Shown here: positions 1-5,783 of the stretch, piece by piece
How positions within the stretch are numbered: the first letter of the stretch is position 1
How the letters are laid out: each line of letters opens with the position of its first letter
Notes under the pieces: generated by a model
The model's database searches: none
What the model was told of the DNA's origin: nothing
The model's input: the letters and a program-made list of their open reading frames with translations, nothing else
Position numbers and translations under genes: made by a program
Assembly: GCA_020056515.1 (NCBI GenBank)
Contig: JAGVHP010000059.1
Span: 1-13,449 of the forward strand
Direction: 5' to 3'
Source: Candidatus Shapirobacteria bacterium
GTDB lineage: Bacteria; Patescibacteriota; Microgenomatia; UBA12405
Length of the DNA: 13,449 bases

Positions 1-639
1 AACTCTTCCACCACCTCCTCCCGTATCCAAAAATTCTATCGCCGCGATTCCATTGTCATCAATCCTCCCGTTGAAGTTCCAACAGCGTCTCCCTTGTCAA
101 AGGGAGAAGCGGCCGAAGGCCGAGAGGGATTGAAAACCAGGGGTGGGTTATATTTAACCGGAGGCAGATTAGCTCGTGCCAAACGCTACGACATCGCCAT
201 TGCCGCCTGCAATAAATTAGGGCTTCCTCTTAAAATTTTTGGCCGCGATTTTGCCGGCTACACCGACGAACTCAAAGCTATGGCAGGATCTACCATCGAA
301 TTTGTCGGCGAGGTATCCGAATCTGAAAAGTGGAAATTATTCTCCGGTGCTCGTGCCTACATCTTCCCCTCCGACAACGAAGATTTTGGTATTGTTTCCG
401 TCGAATCCCAAGCCTGTGGCTGTCCGGTTATTGGGTTTAGAAGTGGTGGTATCGCCGAAACCGTCATCGACGGCCAAACCGGTGTCTTATTTGACGATTT
501 AACCGTCAATTCCTGTGTCGCCGCTATTAAAAAACTGGAAAAATTAGACATTAAACCCTCCGTCTGCATCACCAACGCCCAAAACTTTTCCAAAGAAATC
601 TTTATCTCCAAAATCAAAAAGTTAACTTCAGGTTTTTAG
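1..639 (+). CDS. Glycosyltransferase family 4, C-terminal part (5' truncated by window edge)
   Basis: This is the C-terminal GT-B half of a group 1 (GT4) glycosyltransferase, which would transfer a sugar from an activated donor in cell-surface polysaccharide or glycolipid synthesis. The frame is open from base 1, so an internal ATG at 94 is not the real start. The first codons read SSRIQKFYRRDSIVINPPVEV, the usual inter-domain linker of GT4 enzymes. Then come LTGGRLARAKRYDIAI, KIFGRDF, and the donor-binding EX7E motif inside DNEDFGIVSVESQACGCPVIG. The end GGIAETVIDGQTGVLF is typical of the family. About 15 residues encoded at 88-131 (SPLSKGEAAEGREGL) are extra relative to the family pattern and come from a two-hairpin repeat. 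The gene converges on trxB with a 12-bp overlap. Donor and acceptor cannot be told from the sequence. Confidence 0.9.
   Translation, partial: NSSTTSSRIQKFYRRDSIVINPPVEVPTASPLSKGEAAEGREGLKTRGGLYLTGGRLARAKRYDIAIAACNKLGLPLKIFGRDFAGYTDELKAMAGSTIEFVGEVSESEKWKLFSGARAYIFPSDNEDFGIVSVESQACGCPVIGFRSGGIAETVIDGQTGVLFDDLTVNSCVAAIKKLEKLDIKPSVCITNAQNFSKEIFISKIKKLTSGF
88..131 (+). repeat. Two-hairpin palindromic element inserted in frame in glycosyltransferase
   Basis: Two adjacent hairpins are visible. The first is TCTCCCTT (88-95), loop GTCA, AAGGGAGA (100-107). The second is CGGCC (110-114), loop GAA, GGCCG (118-122), followed by agagggatt. It encodes extra residues in the loop between the two GT-B domains without breaking the frame. 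The same architecture (8-bp stem with 4-nt loop, 5-bp stem with 3-nt loop, then gggatt) recurs in mutM at 2837-2878. Confidence 0.75.
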
Positions 640-1587
640 CCACCTCTCGGCATCAATCGCTGCTTTCGCCCCACTTCCCGCCGCCACCACCGCCTGCCGG
701 TATTTATCATCCATACAGTCTCCGGCAGCAAATATCCCCGGCACTGAAGTCATGGTGGTATATTCTGTATCTCCGGCTAAAATTACATATCCGTCTTCTC
801 TTAGGTTTATCAACCCCTTCAAAAAATCTGTTGCCGGAATTCTGCCGACCGCCACAAACAATCCATCAATTTCCAATATTTTTTCTTCTCCGGTCTTTAC
901 ATTTTTTATCTTAATGTTCTGAAGTTTTTCTAATTCGTAATTCGTAATTCGTAATTGATCATTGATTCCTATTACTTCTGAATCCCAAATCTTCTCGATT
1001 CTTTCATCTTTTAGCACTCTCTCCGCCTCTATGGCTGTTGCCCGCAGCGTATCTCTTCGGTGAATCAGATACACCTTTTGACAAATTTTAGCCAAAAATT
1101 CAGCATCCTCGCAAGCCGTATTTCCTCCGCCTACTACCGCTACCGTCTTGTCTCTAAAAAAATTACCGTCACAAGTAGCACACCCTGAAATCCCTTTACC
1201 AATTAATTCTTTTTCTTTGGGTAATTCTAGCCATCTCGCTCCCGCTCCCACCGCCACAATCACTGCTCTGCCTCTCAAAACCGTTTTATCTTGAAGTTCA
1301 ACTTTAAAAACGCTGTCTTCTTTAGAAACTTTATCCACCAATCCGTCCCTCACCTCTACTCCCAAATTCTTCACTTGCTCCCGCATATCCATCATTAGTT
1401 TCAATCCACCAATTCCCGTCGGGAATCCCGGCCAATTTTCCACTAAAGTAGTGATTGTTAGTTGTCCTCCGGGAATATTTCCGGCCACTACTACTGTTTT
1501 CAGTGCCGCCCTGATGTTATATATTGCCGCCGTCAATCCGGCCGGTCCCGAACCAATTATCACTGTGTCGTAGATTTTTTCTTCCAT
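628..1587 (-). CDS. trxB: Thioredoxin reductase (NADPH), TrxB
   Basis: This flavoprotein uses NADPH to reduce thioredoxin in the cytosol. The order of parts is standard: FAD-binding GSGPAG at residues 12-17, redox-active disulfide CATC (C136, C139) in SGCATCDG, NADPH-binding GGGNTA at 153-158 with HRRD at 176-179, and the second FAD motif FAAGD near 287-290. The length of 319 aa is normal. I chose the ATG at 1587 (MEEKIYDTVIIG); a TTG two codons upstream (1593) is possible but less likely. Residues 211-219 (QLRITNYEL) are extra and encoded by the heptanucleotide repeat at 933-969. The gene is divergent from the ABC-like gene, with 49 bp between them, and overlaps the glycosyltransferase 3' end. 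It could supply reducing power near the rubrerythrin and copper systems, but that is inference. Confidence 0.95.
   Translation of the reverse strand: MEEKIYDTVIIGSGPAGLTAAIYNIRAALKTVVVAGNIPGGQLTITTLVENWPGFPTGIGGLKLMMDMREQVKNLGVEVRDGLVDKVSKEDSVFKVELQDKTVLRGRAVIVAVGAGARWLELPKEKELIGKGISGCATCDGNFFRDKTVAVVGGGNTACEDAEFLAKICQKVYLIHRRDTLRATAIEAERVLKDERIEKIWDSEVIGINDQLRITNYELEKLQNIKIKNVKTGEEKILEIDGLFVAVGRIPATDFLKGLINLREDGYVILAGDTEYTTMTSVPGIFAAGDCMDDKYRQAVVAAGSGAKAAIDAERWLKT
933..969 (+). repeat. Heptanucleotide repeat (ATTCGTA)3 inside trxB
   Basis: Three exact copies of ATTCGTA are followed by ATTGATC and ATTGATTCC, 37 bp in all. It matches 35 of 37 positions of the copy at 2564-2600 in the same orientation. 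Three heptamers make 21 bp, so the trxB reading frame is kept and the insert encodes RITNYEL on the minus strand. Confidence 0.85.
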
Positions 1588-1597
1588 GTCCAAATTA

Positions 1598-1632
1598 TAC
1601 TTGATACTTGCCGCTTAATACTTAATACTAAT
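1598..1632 (+). repeat. Second heptanucleotide repeat in trxB/ABC-like intergenic region
   Basis: Five consecutive 7-bp units read TACTTGA, TACTTGC, CGCTTAA, TACTTAA and TACTAAT. The unit length equals that of the ATTCGTA repeat but the sequence differs. It fills most of the 49-bp gap between two divergent genes, so any promoters for them must lie in or next to it. Confidence 0.6.
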
Positions 1633-1636
1633 TATT

Positions 1637-2557
1637 GTGGACACCCAAACTTACAAAGTTTTAAGCTTTATTCTTAAAATCTGTCAAAACAAAAAATCCC
1701 TATTTTTCTGGTTTTTCATCCGTTTTCTCTCGGCCATTCTCCCCTTAGTTACCATCTATCAGTTCTCTGGAACCATCAAACTTCTCGAGCAAAAAGCACC
1801 CCTGGAATCAGTTGTCTTAGCCGTATTTCTTATTTTTTTGGTCCGCGTTATTGACAATTTTACCCGTCTCCGTTCCATTACCAAATTGGAATCCGAAATT
1901 GCCGCTGTTTCCTTTGATATTCACAACTTCTTTCTCTCTGATCTCAAAACCTCCACCAAATCAGAACGTCACGAAATTGTTCAGGCCATCAGAAATTTTG
2001 CCGATGCTTCCTCTACCACCCTTAATTTAATCAAACAACCCGGCATTGACTCCTTCGTTTCCATTCTTTTTATTCCGGTAATTTTATTATTTCTCAATTT
2101 TCCGGCCTTTGTTTTGAATATTGCCTATATTGCCGTTTATTATGCTACAGATTATTACACCACTCAGCGCTACGCCCACCTGAAAAACATTTTAAACACC
2201 CGCACCGAAGTATATTACGCCAAGCTTCAGGACAGTAACGACTTTGATCTTGAACAGAAATCCTGGTCCCGCCACTTCCGTCGATTGGTTGATTGGGGCA
2301 ATATCGAGTGGAACCTTCTTCAAAACACCGCCGTTATTTTTTACTCTCTTGTTCTTTTCCTCCAAATCTCTGAAGTTGTCGGTGGCCACAAACAAATTTC
2401 TGATTTGGTTTTGGTCATGGGTTACATTACCCAGACTCAGGTCTATCTCAACTCTTTCTCCAGCATCAAAGACAGCCTCACCGACATGCTTGTCGGTCTC
2501 GACCGGTTAGCCAGTAATCCCACCGTTTCCACCGTCGACCTCGACGACCTTATTTAA
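1637..2557 (+). CDS. ABC-exporter-like transmembrane domain protein without ATPase domain
   Basis: This 306-aa membrane protein resembles the type 1 ABC exporter transmembrane region. Hydrophobic segments are visible near residues 21-41, 58-72, 139-154, 157-170 and 230-248. Between them are long soluble helices typical of exporter cytoplasmic loops. The end, ISDLVLVMGYITQTQVYLNS...LVGLDRLASN, matches the usual 'G-dlv-...-R-' exit into the nucleotide-binding domain. Here the protein stops after about 15 more residues; no Walker A, signature or Walker B motif follows, and mutM begins 43 bp later. It starts at GTG 1637 (the only plausible start before the first TM). It could be an orphan half that pairs with an ATPase elsewhere, or a regulator. 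The ABC assignment rests on pattern only and is moderate. Confidence 0.65.
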   Translation: MDTQTYKVLSFILKICQNKKSLFFWFFIRFLSAILPLVTIYQFSGTIKLLEQKAPLESVVLAVFLIFLVRVIDNFTRLRSITKLESEIAAVSFDIHNFFLSDLKTSTKSERHEIVQAIRNFADASSTTLNLIKQPGIDSFVSILFIPVILLFLNFPAFVLNIAYIAVYYATDYYTTQRYAHLKNILNTRTEVYYAKLQDSNDFDLEQKSWSRHFRRLVDWGNIEWNLLQNTAVIFYSLVLFLQISEVVGGHKQISDLVLVMGYITQTQVYLNSFSSIKDSLTDMLVGLDRLASNPTVSTVDLDDLI

Positions 2558-2563
2558 TTGACG

Positions 2564-2600
2564 ATTCGTAATTCGTAATTCGTAATTTATAATTGATTCC
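2564..2600 (+). repeat. Heptanucleotide repeat (ATTCGTA)3 abutting the mutM start
   Basis: Three ATTCGTA units, then ATTTATA and ATTGATTCC, end at the base just before the mutM ATG. It is 35/37 identical to the copy within trxB. It takes up almost the whole 43-bp gap upstream of mutM, so it replaces any ordinary ribosome-binding region. Confidence 0.85.
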
Positions 2601-3473
2601 ATGCCCGAATTACCCGAAGTCGAAGTTATCCGCCTTTTTCTTGAAGATAAACTCCTTGGTTTAACCATCAAAAAACTTGAGGTTTTTAACCCTAAGAGTT
2701 TTATTGGCAATCCAAAACAAATAATAAATAAAAAAATTATTGGTTTTTCTCGTGTTGGCAAGCAGCTCTCAATTTTCTTAGACAACGGTTTAGTTCTCCT
2801 TGTCCATCTCAAAATGACCGGCCAACTCATTTATAGCCCCCTTTCTTCAAAGGGGGTGCCCGCAGAGCGGGGGATTTTGGGACACCCAACCAAAGACGTT
2901 TTTGGTAATTTTCCAATCAAATCTACCCGTCTCATTTTTACTTTTTCCAATAATTCAAAATTATATTTTAATGATCAGCGCAAGTTTGGTTGGATTAAAA
3001 TACTAACCAGAAACGAGCTTGTCGAATCTCAAAAAAATCTCGGCCTTGATATTTTTAATCCTGAATTTACTCCGCAGTATCTCTATTCCCAACTCCAAAG
3101 ATCTTCTTGTCCTGTAAAACTTGTTCTTCTTGATCAACATTTTATGTCCGGTATTGGCAACATCTACGCCAACGATGCTCTCTTTCTGGCTAAAATTCAC
3201 CCCCAAACCCCCGCTTCTTCCATCTCCCGCTCTAAAGTTCTAAAGCTCTATAGCTCTCTCTTAAGTATCATGCATCAATCAGTTCTCTCCGGTGGTTCCA
3301 CTGCCCGTGACCAAATCTATCTTCGCCCTGACGGCTCTGTTGGTAAAAATCAATTTTCTTTTCAGGTTTACCAGCGCAGTGGGCTACCCTGTCTTGTCTG
3401 TAAAACCCCGATTAAATGTCTAAAACTTGCCGGCCGCGGTACTTTTTATTGTCCCCACTGCCAGGTTTTGTAA
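2601..3473 (+). CDS. mutM: Formamidopyrimidine-DNA glycosylase (MutM/Fpg)
   Basis: This base-excision repair enzyme removes 8-oxoguanine and formamidopyrimidines and nicks the abasic site. The start MPELPEVE gives the catalytic Pro2 and Glu3 after Met removal. The lysine of SRVGKQL (K54) corresponds to E. coli K57. HLKMTGQL, FNDQRKFG, the helix-two-turn-helix GIGNIYANDALFLAKIHP, and the C-terminal zinc finger CxxC...CxxC (PCLVCK ... YCPHC) with the arginine of GRGTFYCP are all present. At 290 aa it is slightly longer than usual because residues about 79-95 (SPLSSKGVPAERGILG) come from a two-hairpin repeat inserted after GQLIY. The ATG is fixed by the PELPEVE motif. Catalytic residues are intact, so the enzyme should be functional despite the insert. 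Confidence 0.96.
   Translation: MPELPEVEVIRLFLEDKLLGLTIKKLEVFNPKSFIGNPKQIINKKIIGFSRVGKQLSIFLDNGLVLLVHLKMTGQLIYSPLSSKGVPAERGILGHPTKDVFGNFPIKSTRLIFTFSNNSKLYFNDQRKFGWIKILTRNELVESQKNLGLDIFNPEFTPQYLYSQLQRSSCPVKLVLLDQHFMSGIGNIYANDALFLAKIHPQTPASSISRSKVLKLYSSLLSIMHQSVLSGGSTARDQIYLRPDGSVGKNQFSFQVYQRSGLPCLVCKTPIKCLKLAGRGTFYCPHCQVL
2837..2878 (+). repeat. Two-hairpin palindromic element inserted in frame in mutM
   Basis: The first hairpin is CCCCCTTT (2837-2844), loop CTTC, AAAGGGGG (2849-2856). The second is CCCGC (2859-2863), loop AGA, GCGGG (2867-2871), followed by gggatttt. It shares layout and sequence style with the element at 88-131 but differs in stem bases. It encodes an extra loop between the N-terminal beta strands of Fpg and keeps the frame. 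Confidence 0.8.
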
Positions 3474-3503
3474 TAAATTTACGGTTGACTCGTAACCCCT
3501 TAT

Positions 3504-4040
3504 ATGAAATACACATCCTCAATTCTTCTTGTTTCAACTTTATTTTTATCTATTTCCACTCCGTCCTTAGCTAAAGGGCAAAACTTTGGCCAAACGATCA
3601 AAGAAAAAAACCAAAACCGTCTTGAAGAAAGAGATAATAAACCACTCGTCAACCCTTCCAGTAACCCACAGCAAAACCGCCGACTTCGTGCTGCCGAAGG
3701 TGTCGTTAAACGTCTTCGACAGGGGATAACCGAGCGCTTTGAAAACACCCTAAAATTACGTGATCGTATTCAGCAGCGTATTACCAAACTCGAATCCGAC
3801 GATAATCCCCGTAATCTGACTGCCGCCAAAGCCGAATTAAAAAAGTTTAATACCGTCAAATATTTGGCCGATCTTAAGCTTTTTGATGCCAAAGTTGAAG
3901 AGATCAAGTTATCCTCCACCCCTATAAAGTTGACTTCCGAATTAAAAGAATTAGCCAAAACTCTTCAGGAAGATATCAAGGATCTTCGTCAAATTCTTGC
4001 CCAAACCCTCCGCCTGGTAATAAAATCAAAAAATGAATAA
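3504..4040 (+). CDS. Exported helical coiled-coil protein, function unknown
   Basis: I do not recognise a family. The first 23 residues (MKYTSSILLVSTLFLSISTP then SLA) look like a Sec signal peptide with an AxA-like site before KGQ. The mature part begins with a polar, Asn/Gln/Lys-rich stretch (residues 24-60). It continues as charged amphipathic helix from about residue 65 to the end (VKRLRQGITERFENTLKLRD, LTAAKAELKKF, LTSELKELAKTLQEDIKDLR), suggesting a coiled coil or helical bundle outside the membrane. No cysteines or enzyme motifs are seen. It lies 30 bp after mutM and its last 8 bp overlap the lipoprotein gene, so the two are probably cotranslated and may form an envelope pair. Similar small exported helical proteins are common in Patescibacteria, from memory. 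Confidence 0.8.
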   Translation: MKYTSSILLVSTLFLSISTPSLAKGQNFGQTIKEKNQNRLEERDNKPLVNPSSNPQQNRRLRAAEGVVKRLRQGITERFENTLKLRDRIQQRITKLESDDNPRNLTAAKAELKKFNTVKYLADLKLFDAKVEEIKLSSTPIKLTSELKELAKTLQEDIKDLRQILAQTLRLVIKSKNE

Positions 4041-4215
4041 AGCAGTTTTTGTTGTCCTGGTCATTTTATCAGGCCTCCTATTTTCTGCCTGTGACTTAAC
4101 CGATCAGGCCAAAACCGAAGACATGACCGATGAAGAATTGCTTCGGGATCTAAGTTCTACTGAACCCGATCTAAGTTCCGATTTCAAAGACCTTGAAGCA
4201 GAATTAAGCCAATAG
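4033..4215 (+). CDS. Small putative lipoprotein
   Basis: This 60-aa protein has a short basic N-terminus (MNK), a hydrophobic stretch (AVFVVLVILSGLLF), and a lipobox SAC, so Cys20 is the likely lipidated residue after signal peptidase II cleavage. The mature 41 residues are strongly acidic (TEDMTDEELLRDLSSTEPDL, SSDFKDLEAEL) and would sit on the outer face of the membrane. Its start overlaps the preceding exported protein by 8 bp, supporting an operon. Its last 32 bp overlap the 3' end of the convergent 3-TM gene. I cannot assign a function. Confidence 0.75.
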   Translation: MNKAVFVVLVILSGLLFSACDLTDQAKTEDMTDEELLRDLSSTEPDLSSDFKDLEAELSQ

Positions 4216-4573
4216 ACAAAAGCAACACTCCTCCCACCACCACCAGAGCCAGCCTACCCCAGGTTTTTTTGTAATTCTGACCCACCCTTGACCATAGCCA
4301 CACCCCGACACATACCAAAAATATGTTCAATATCAGCCAGTAGTAAGGAAAATCTTCTAAAAATATTTGCCAACCGATTTCCTCAAACGGCAACCATTCC
4401 CGTGGGTCATAAATCTTAATAAAATAATAAAGAGCCGATAAAGCCACCGCTGCTACTGTCACCACCATCAATCCTATTCCCTCCGTTCCCAGCTCTTTTA
4501 GCTTAAACTCCCACCTTGGTTTCATTTTTATCTCCCCGTCCTTTATTTTTTTAAGAATTTCTTTTTTATTCAT
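4184..4573 (-). CDS. Three-TM membrane protein, candidate anti-sigma factor
   Basis: This 129-aa protein has a short cytosolic N-terminus (KKEILKKIKDGEIKMKPRWEF) and three hydrophobic segments near residues 32-53, 76-95 and 108-127. Its start overlaps the sigma factor gene by 8 bp, so the two are translationally coupled. A small membrane protein directly after an ECF-like sigma gene is the classic position of an anti-sigma factor, and the basic/acidic N-terminal helix could be the sigma-binding part. No ZAS zinc motif (HxxxCxxC) is present. The anti-sigma role is therefore inferred from context. Its 3' end overlaps the opposite-strand lipoprotein gene by 32 bp. Confidence 0.75.
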   Translation of the reverse strand: MNKKEILKKIKDGEIKMKPRWEFKLKELGTEGIGLMVVTVAAVALSALYYFIKIYDPREWLPFEEIGWQIFLEDFPYYWLILNIFLVCVGVWLWSRVGQNYKKTWGRLALVVVGGVLLLSIGLILLQGL

Positions 4574-5096
4574 AAAATTTTTTTAGTTTTTCTTTAGCCC
4601 TTTTAATCATTACTCCCACATTACTGGTATTAGTGTGTAAAATATCCGAAATTTCTTCATAACTTTTATCCTCAAAATATTTTAATACCAATACCTCTCT
4701 ATATTTCAACTCCAGTTTTTCCAAGGCCTTGTTAATCTTTATTTTTTCTTCTCTTTCAATTTCCATTTCTTCAAACAATTTGTTATTTTTATCAGCTTCA
4801 TCCCAATCTTCAGGTAAAAATTGTGGTTTCTTTTTTTTAATAAAGTCCACTGTTATATTGTGGGCAATCCGCAGTATCCAGCTGCTGAATTTTTTTTTCG
4901 TATCAAAGTTCTGAATATTTACATAAGCCGCCACCAAACTGTTTTCCACCAGGTCATCAACTTCATCGTGGTTTCCGATAATTTTCTTAATAAATCCGGC
5001 CAATCTTCTCTGATACCGGTCAATTATCTTCCCAAATATTTCTGTTTCGCCCGACTGAATTCTGGCTATTATTTCATCATCAATTAGGGCTGTCAT
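4566..5096 (-). CDS. RNA polymerase sigma factor, ECF-like (sigma-70 family)
   Basis: This 176-aa protein has the two domains of a group 4 sigma factor. Sigma region 2 spans about residues 15-90, with YQRRLAGFIKKIIGNHDEVD, DLVENSLVAAYVNIQNFD, and the -10-recognising FSSWILRIAHNITVDFIKKK. Sigma region 4 spans about residues 115-172 (ALEKLELKYREVLVLKYFED, KSYEEISDILHTNTSNVGVM, IKRAKEKLKK), the -35-binding helix-turn-helix. A charged linker separates them. The ATG at 5096 lies 2 bp after the rubrerythrin stop, so it is cotranscribed with rubrerythrin and overlaps the 3-TM gene. The pairing with a peroxide-handling enzyme suggests an oxidative or envelope stress regulon, but the target promoters are unknown. 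Confidence 0.93.
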   Translation of the reverse strand: MTALIDDEIIARIQSGETEIFGKIIDRYQRRLAGFIKKIIGNHDEVDDLVENSLVAAYVNIQNFDTKKKFSSWILRIAHNITVDFIKKKKPQFLPEDWDEADKNNKLFEEMEIEREEKIKINKALEKLELKYREVLVLKYFEDKSYEEISDILHTNTSNVGVMIKRAKEKLKKFYE

Positions 5097-5098
5097 CC

Positions 5099-5659
5099 CT
5101 ATTTGACTAATCCCATCGGCATATACCAGCTAAACGGTTTTTTACACAGAGGACACTCTGAAGGGGGAGTTTTACCCTTATGAATATAGCCACAATTTAC
5201 ACATTTCCATTCCAATTCCACCTCGCTGCTGTATAGTGTTTTACTATCCAGTTTTTTAGCCAAAATTATGTATCTTTCCTCGTGTTTTTCCTCCACTTCT
5301 TTTAACTCTCCAAACAATCTGATTGCCTCCGTTTCTTTTTCACTTTTAGCCACTTCCTCAAAATCCGGATACATCTTGGTCCACTCATATCTTTCTCCCT
5401 CCGCCGCCACTTCCAGGTTCTCCACTGTCGTTTCATAAGCTGGCACAATTCCCAAATTTCCCTCACATTGAACCGGCTCAGTAATAAGTTCAAACAGTTC
5501 TTCGGCGTGAGTCCTCTCATTATCCGCCGTTTCCTCAAACACTCGGGCAATCCACTCCAAATTTTCTTTTCGGGCCACTTTAGCAAAAGTTTGATATTTA
5601 TTTCTCGCCTGCGACTCTCCGGCGAATGCTTTCAGGAGGTTTTGTTGGGTTTGTGACAT
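5099..5659 (-). CDS. rbr: Rubrerythrin
   Basis: This non-heme di-iron peroxidase reduces hydrogen peroxide in the cytosol of anaerobes and microaerophiles. The N-terminal ferritin-like domain carries FAGESQARNKY (E15), ETADNERTHAEE (E48, H51), a second half with EGERYEWTKMYPDFEEVAKSE (E89), and EVEEKHEERY (E123, H126) as iron ligands. The C-terminal rubredoxin-like domain has C153, C156, C169 and C172 in WKCVNCGYIHKGKTPPSECP and LCKKP. At 186 aa it has the usual length. A -10-like TAAAAT (5671-5666) lies 6 nt before the ATG, suggesting a leaderless or near-leaderless transcript. It heads the unit with the sigma factor and the 3-TM protein. Presence of rubrerythrin suggests a low-oxygen lifestyle. 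Confidence 0.95.
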   Translation of the reverse strand: MSQTQQNLLKAFAGESQARNKYQTFAKVARKENLEWIARVFEETADNERTHAEELFELITEPVQCEGNLGIVPAYETTVENLEVAAEGERYEWTKMYPDFEEVAKSEKETEAIRLFGELKEVEEKHEERYIILAKKLDSKTLYSSEVELEWKCVNCGYIHKGKTPPSECPLCKKPFSWYMPMGLVK

Positions 5660-5665
5660 ATGATA

Positions 5666-5671
5666 ATTTTA
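5666..5671 (-). promoter_or_regulatory. Probable -10 box of the rubrerythrin-sigma operon
   Basis: On the minus strand TAAAAT is followed by six bases (TATCAT) and the rubrerythrin ATG, so transcription would start at or next to the start codon. I see no good -35 hexamer at 16-18 bp, so the promoter may depend on another sigma factor or an activator. Confidence 0.45.
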
Positions 5672-5678
5672 CCTTAAA

Positions 5679-5709
5679 AAATTCGAAGTTACCTCTTTTA
5701 AGCGAATTT
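5679..5709. promoter_or_regulatory. Inverted repeat upstream of rubrerythrin, possible operator
   Basis: Arms AAATTCG (5679-5685) and CGAATTT (5703-5709) are perfect complements around a 17-bp centre. The site covers the region where a -35 box of the rubrerythrin promoter would be expected, and lies between two divergent genes (rubrerythrin and the CopY-like repressor). It could be a regulator binding site; a 7-bp AT-rich match may also be chance. Confidence 0.3.
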
Positions 5710-5767
5710 CAACGCGGTCACGCACTTGACTGAGCAAAAAAAGACGGTAACGAGAATTTATAAAATA

Positions 5768-5783
5768 TACTATAATCGTAGTA
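5768..5783. promoter_or_regulatory. Degenerate cop-box operator and -10 at the repressor gene
   Basis: TACTATAATCGTAGTA matches the palindrome TACTACAATTGTAGTA found at 13293 in 14 of 16 positions. It contains a perfect -10 TATAAT (5771-5776) exactly 6 nt before the repressor ATG at 5783, and overlaps that start codon. A repressor bound here would block its own promoter, so autoregulation is likely, with weaker binding than at the better-matching targets. Confidence 0.7.

Noticed and set aside
88..131. Hairpin at 88-107 as a transcription terminator
   Set aside because: It lies inside a conserved coding frame, has no T-run, and its architecture recurs inside mutM, so a repeat element fits better.
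94..639. ATG at 94 as the start of the glycosyltransferase
   Set aside because: The frame is open to base 1 and encodes family-typical residues (RIQKFYRRDSIVINPPVEV); the ATG lies inside the inserted repeat.
933..2600. CRISPR-like array from the ATTCGTA repeats
   Set aside because: The units are direct 7-bp tandem copies with no spacers, and no cas genes are present.
2192..2830. Minus-strand and alternative-frame ORFs across the ABC-like and mutM genes
   Set aside because: They overlap well-supported genes and show no recognisable protein pattern; they are shadows.
3485..3506. TTGACT upstream of the exported coiled-coil gene as a -35 box
   Set aside because: The only -10-like sequence (TATATG) is 10 bp away, too close for a promoter.
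5726..5782. Longer N-terminus for the CopY-like repressor
   Set aside because: The extra 19 codons are not family-like and include the -10 TATAAT and the operator; the ATG at 5783 fits the promoter spacing.
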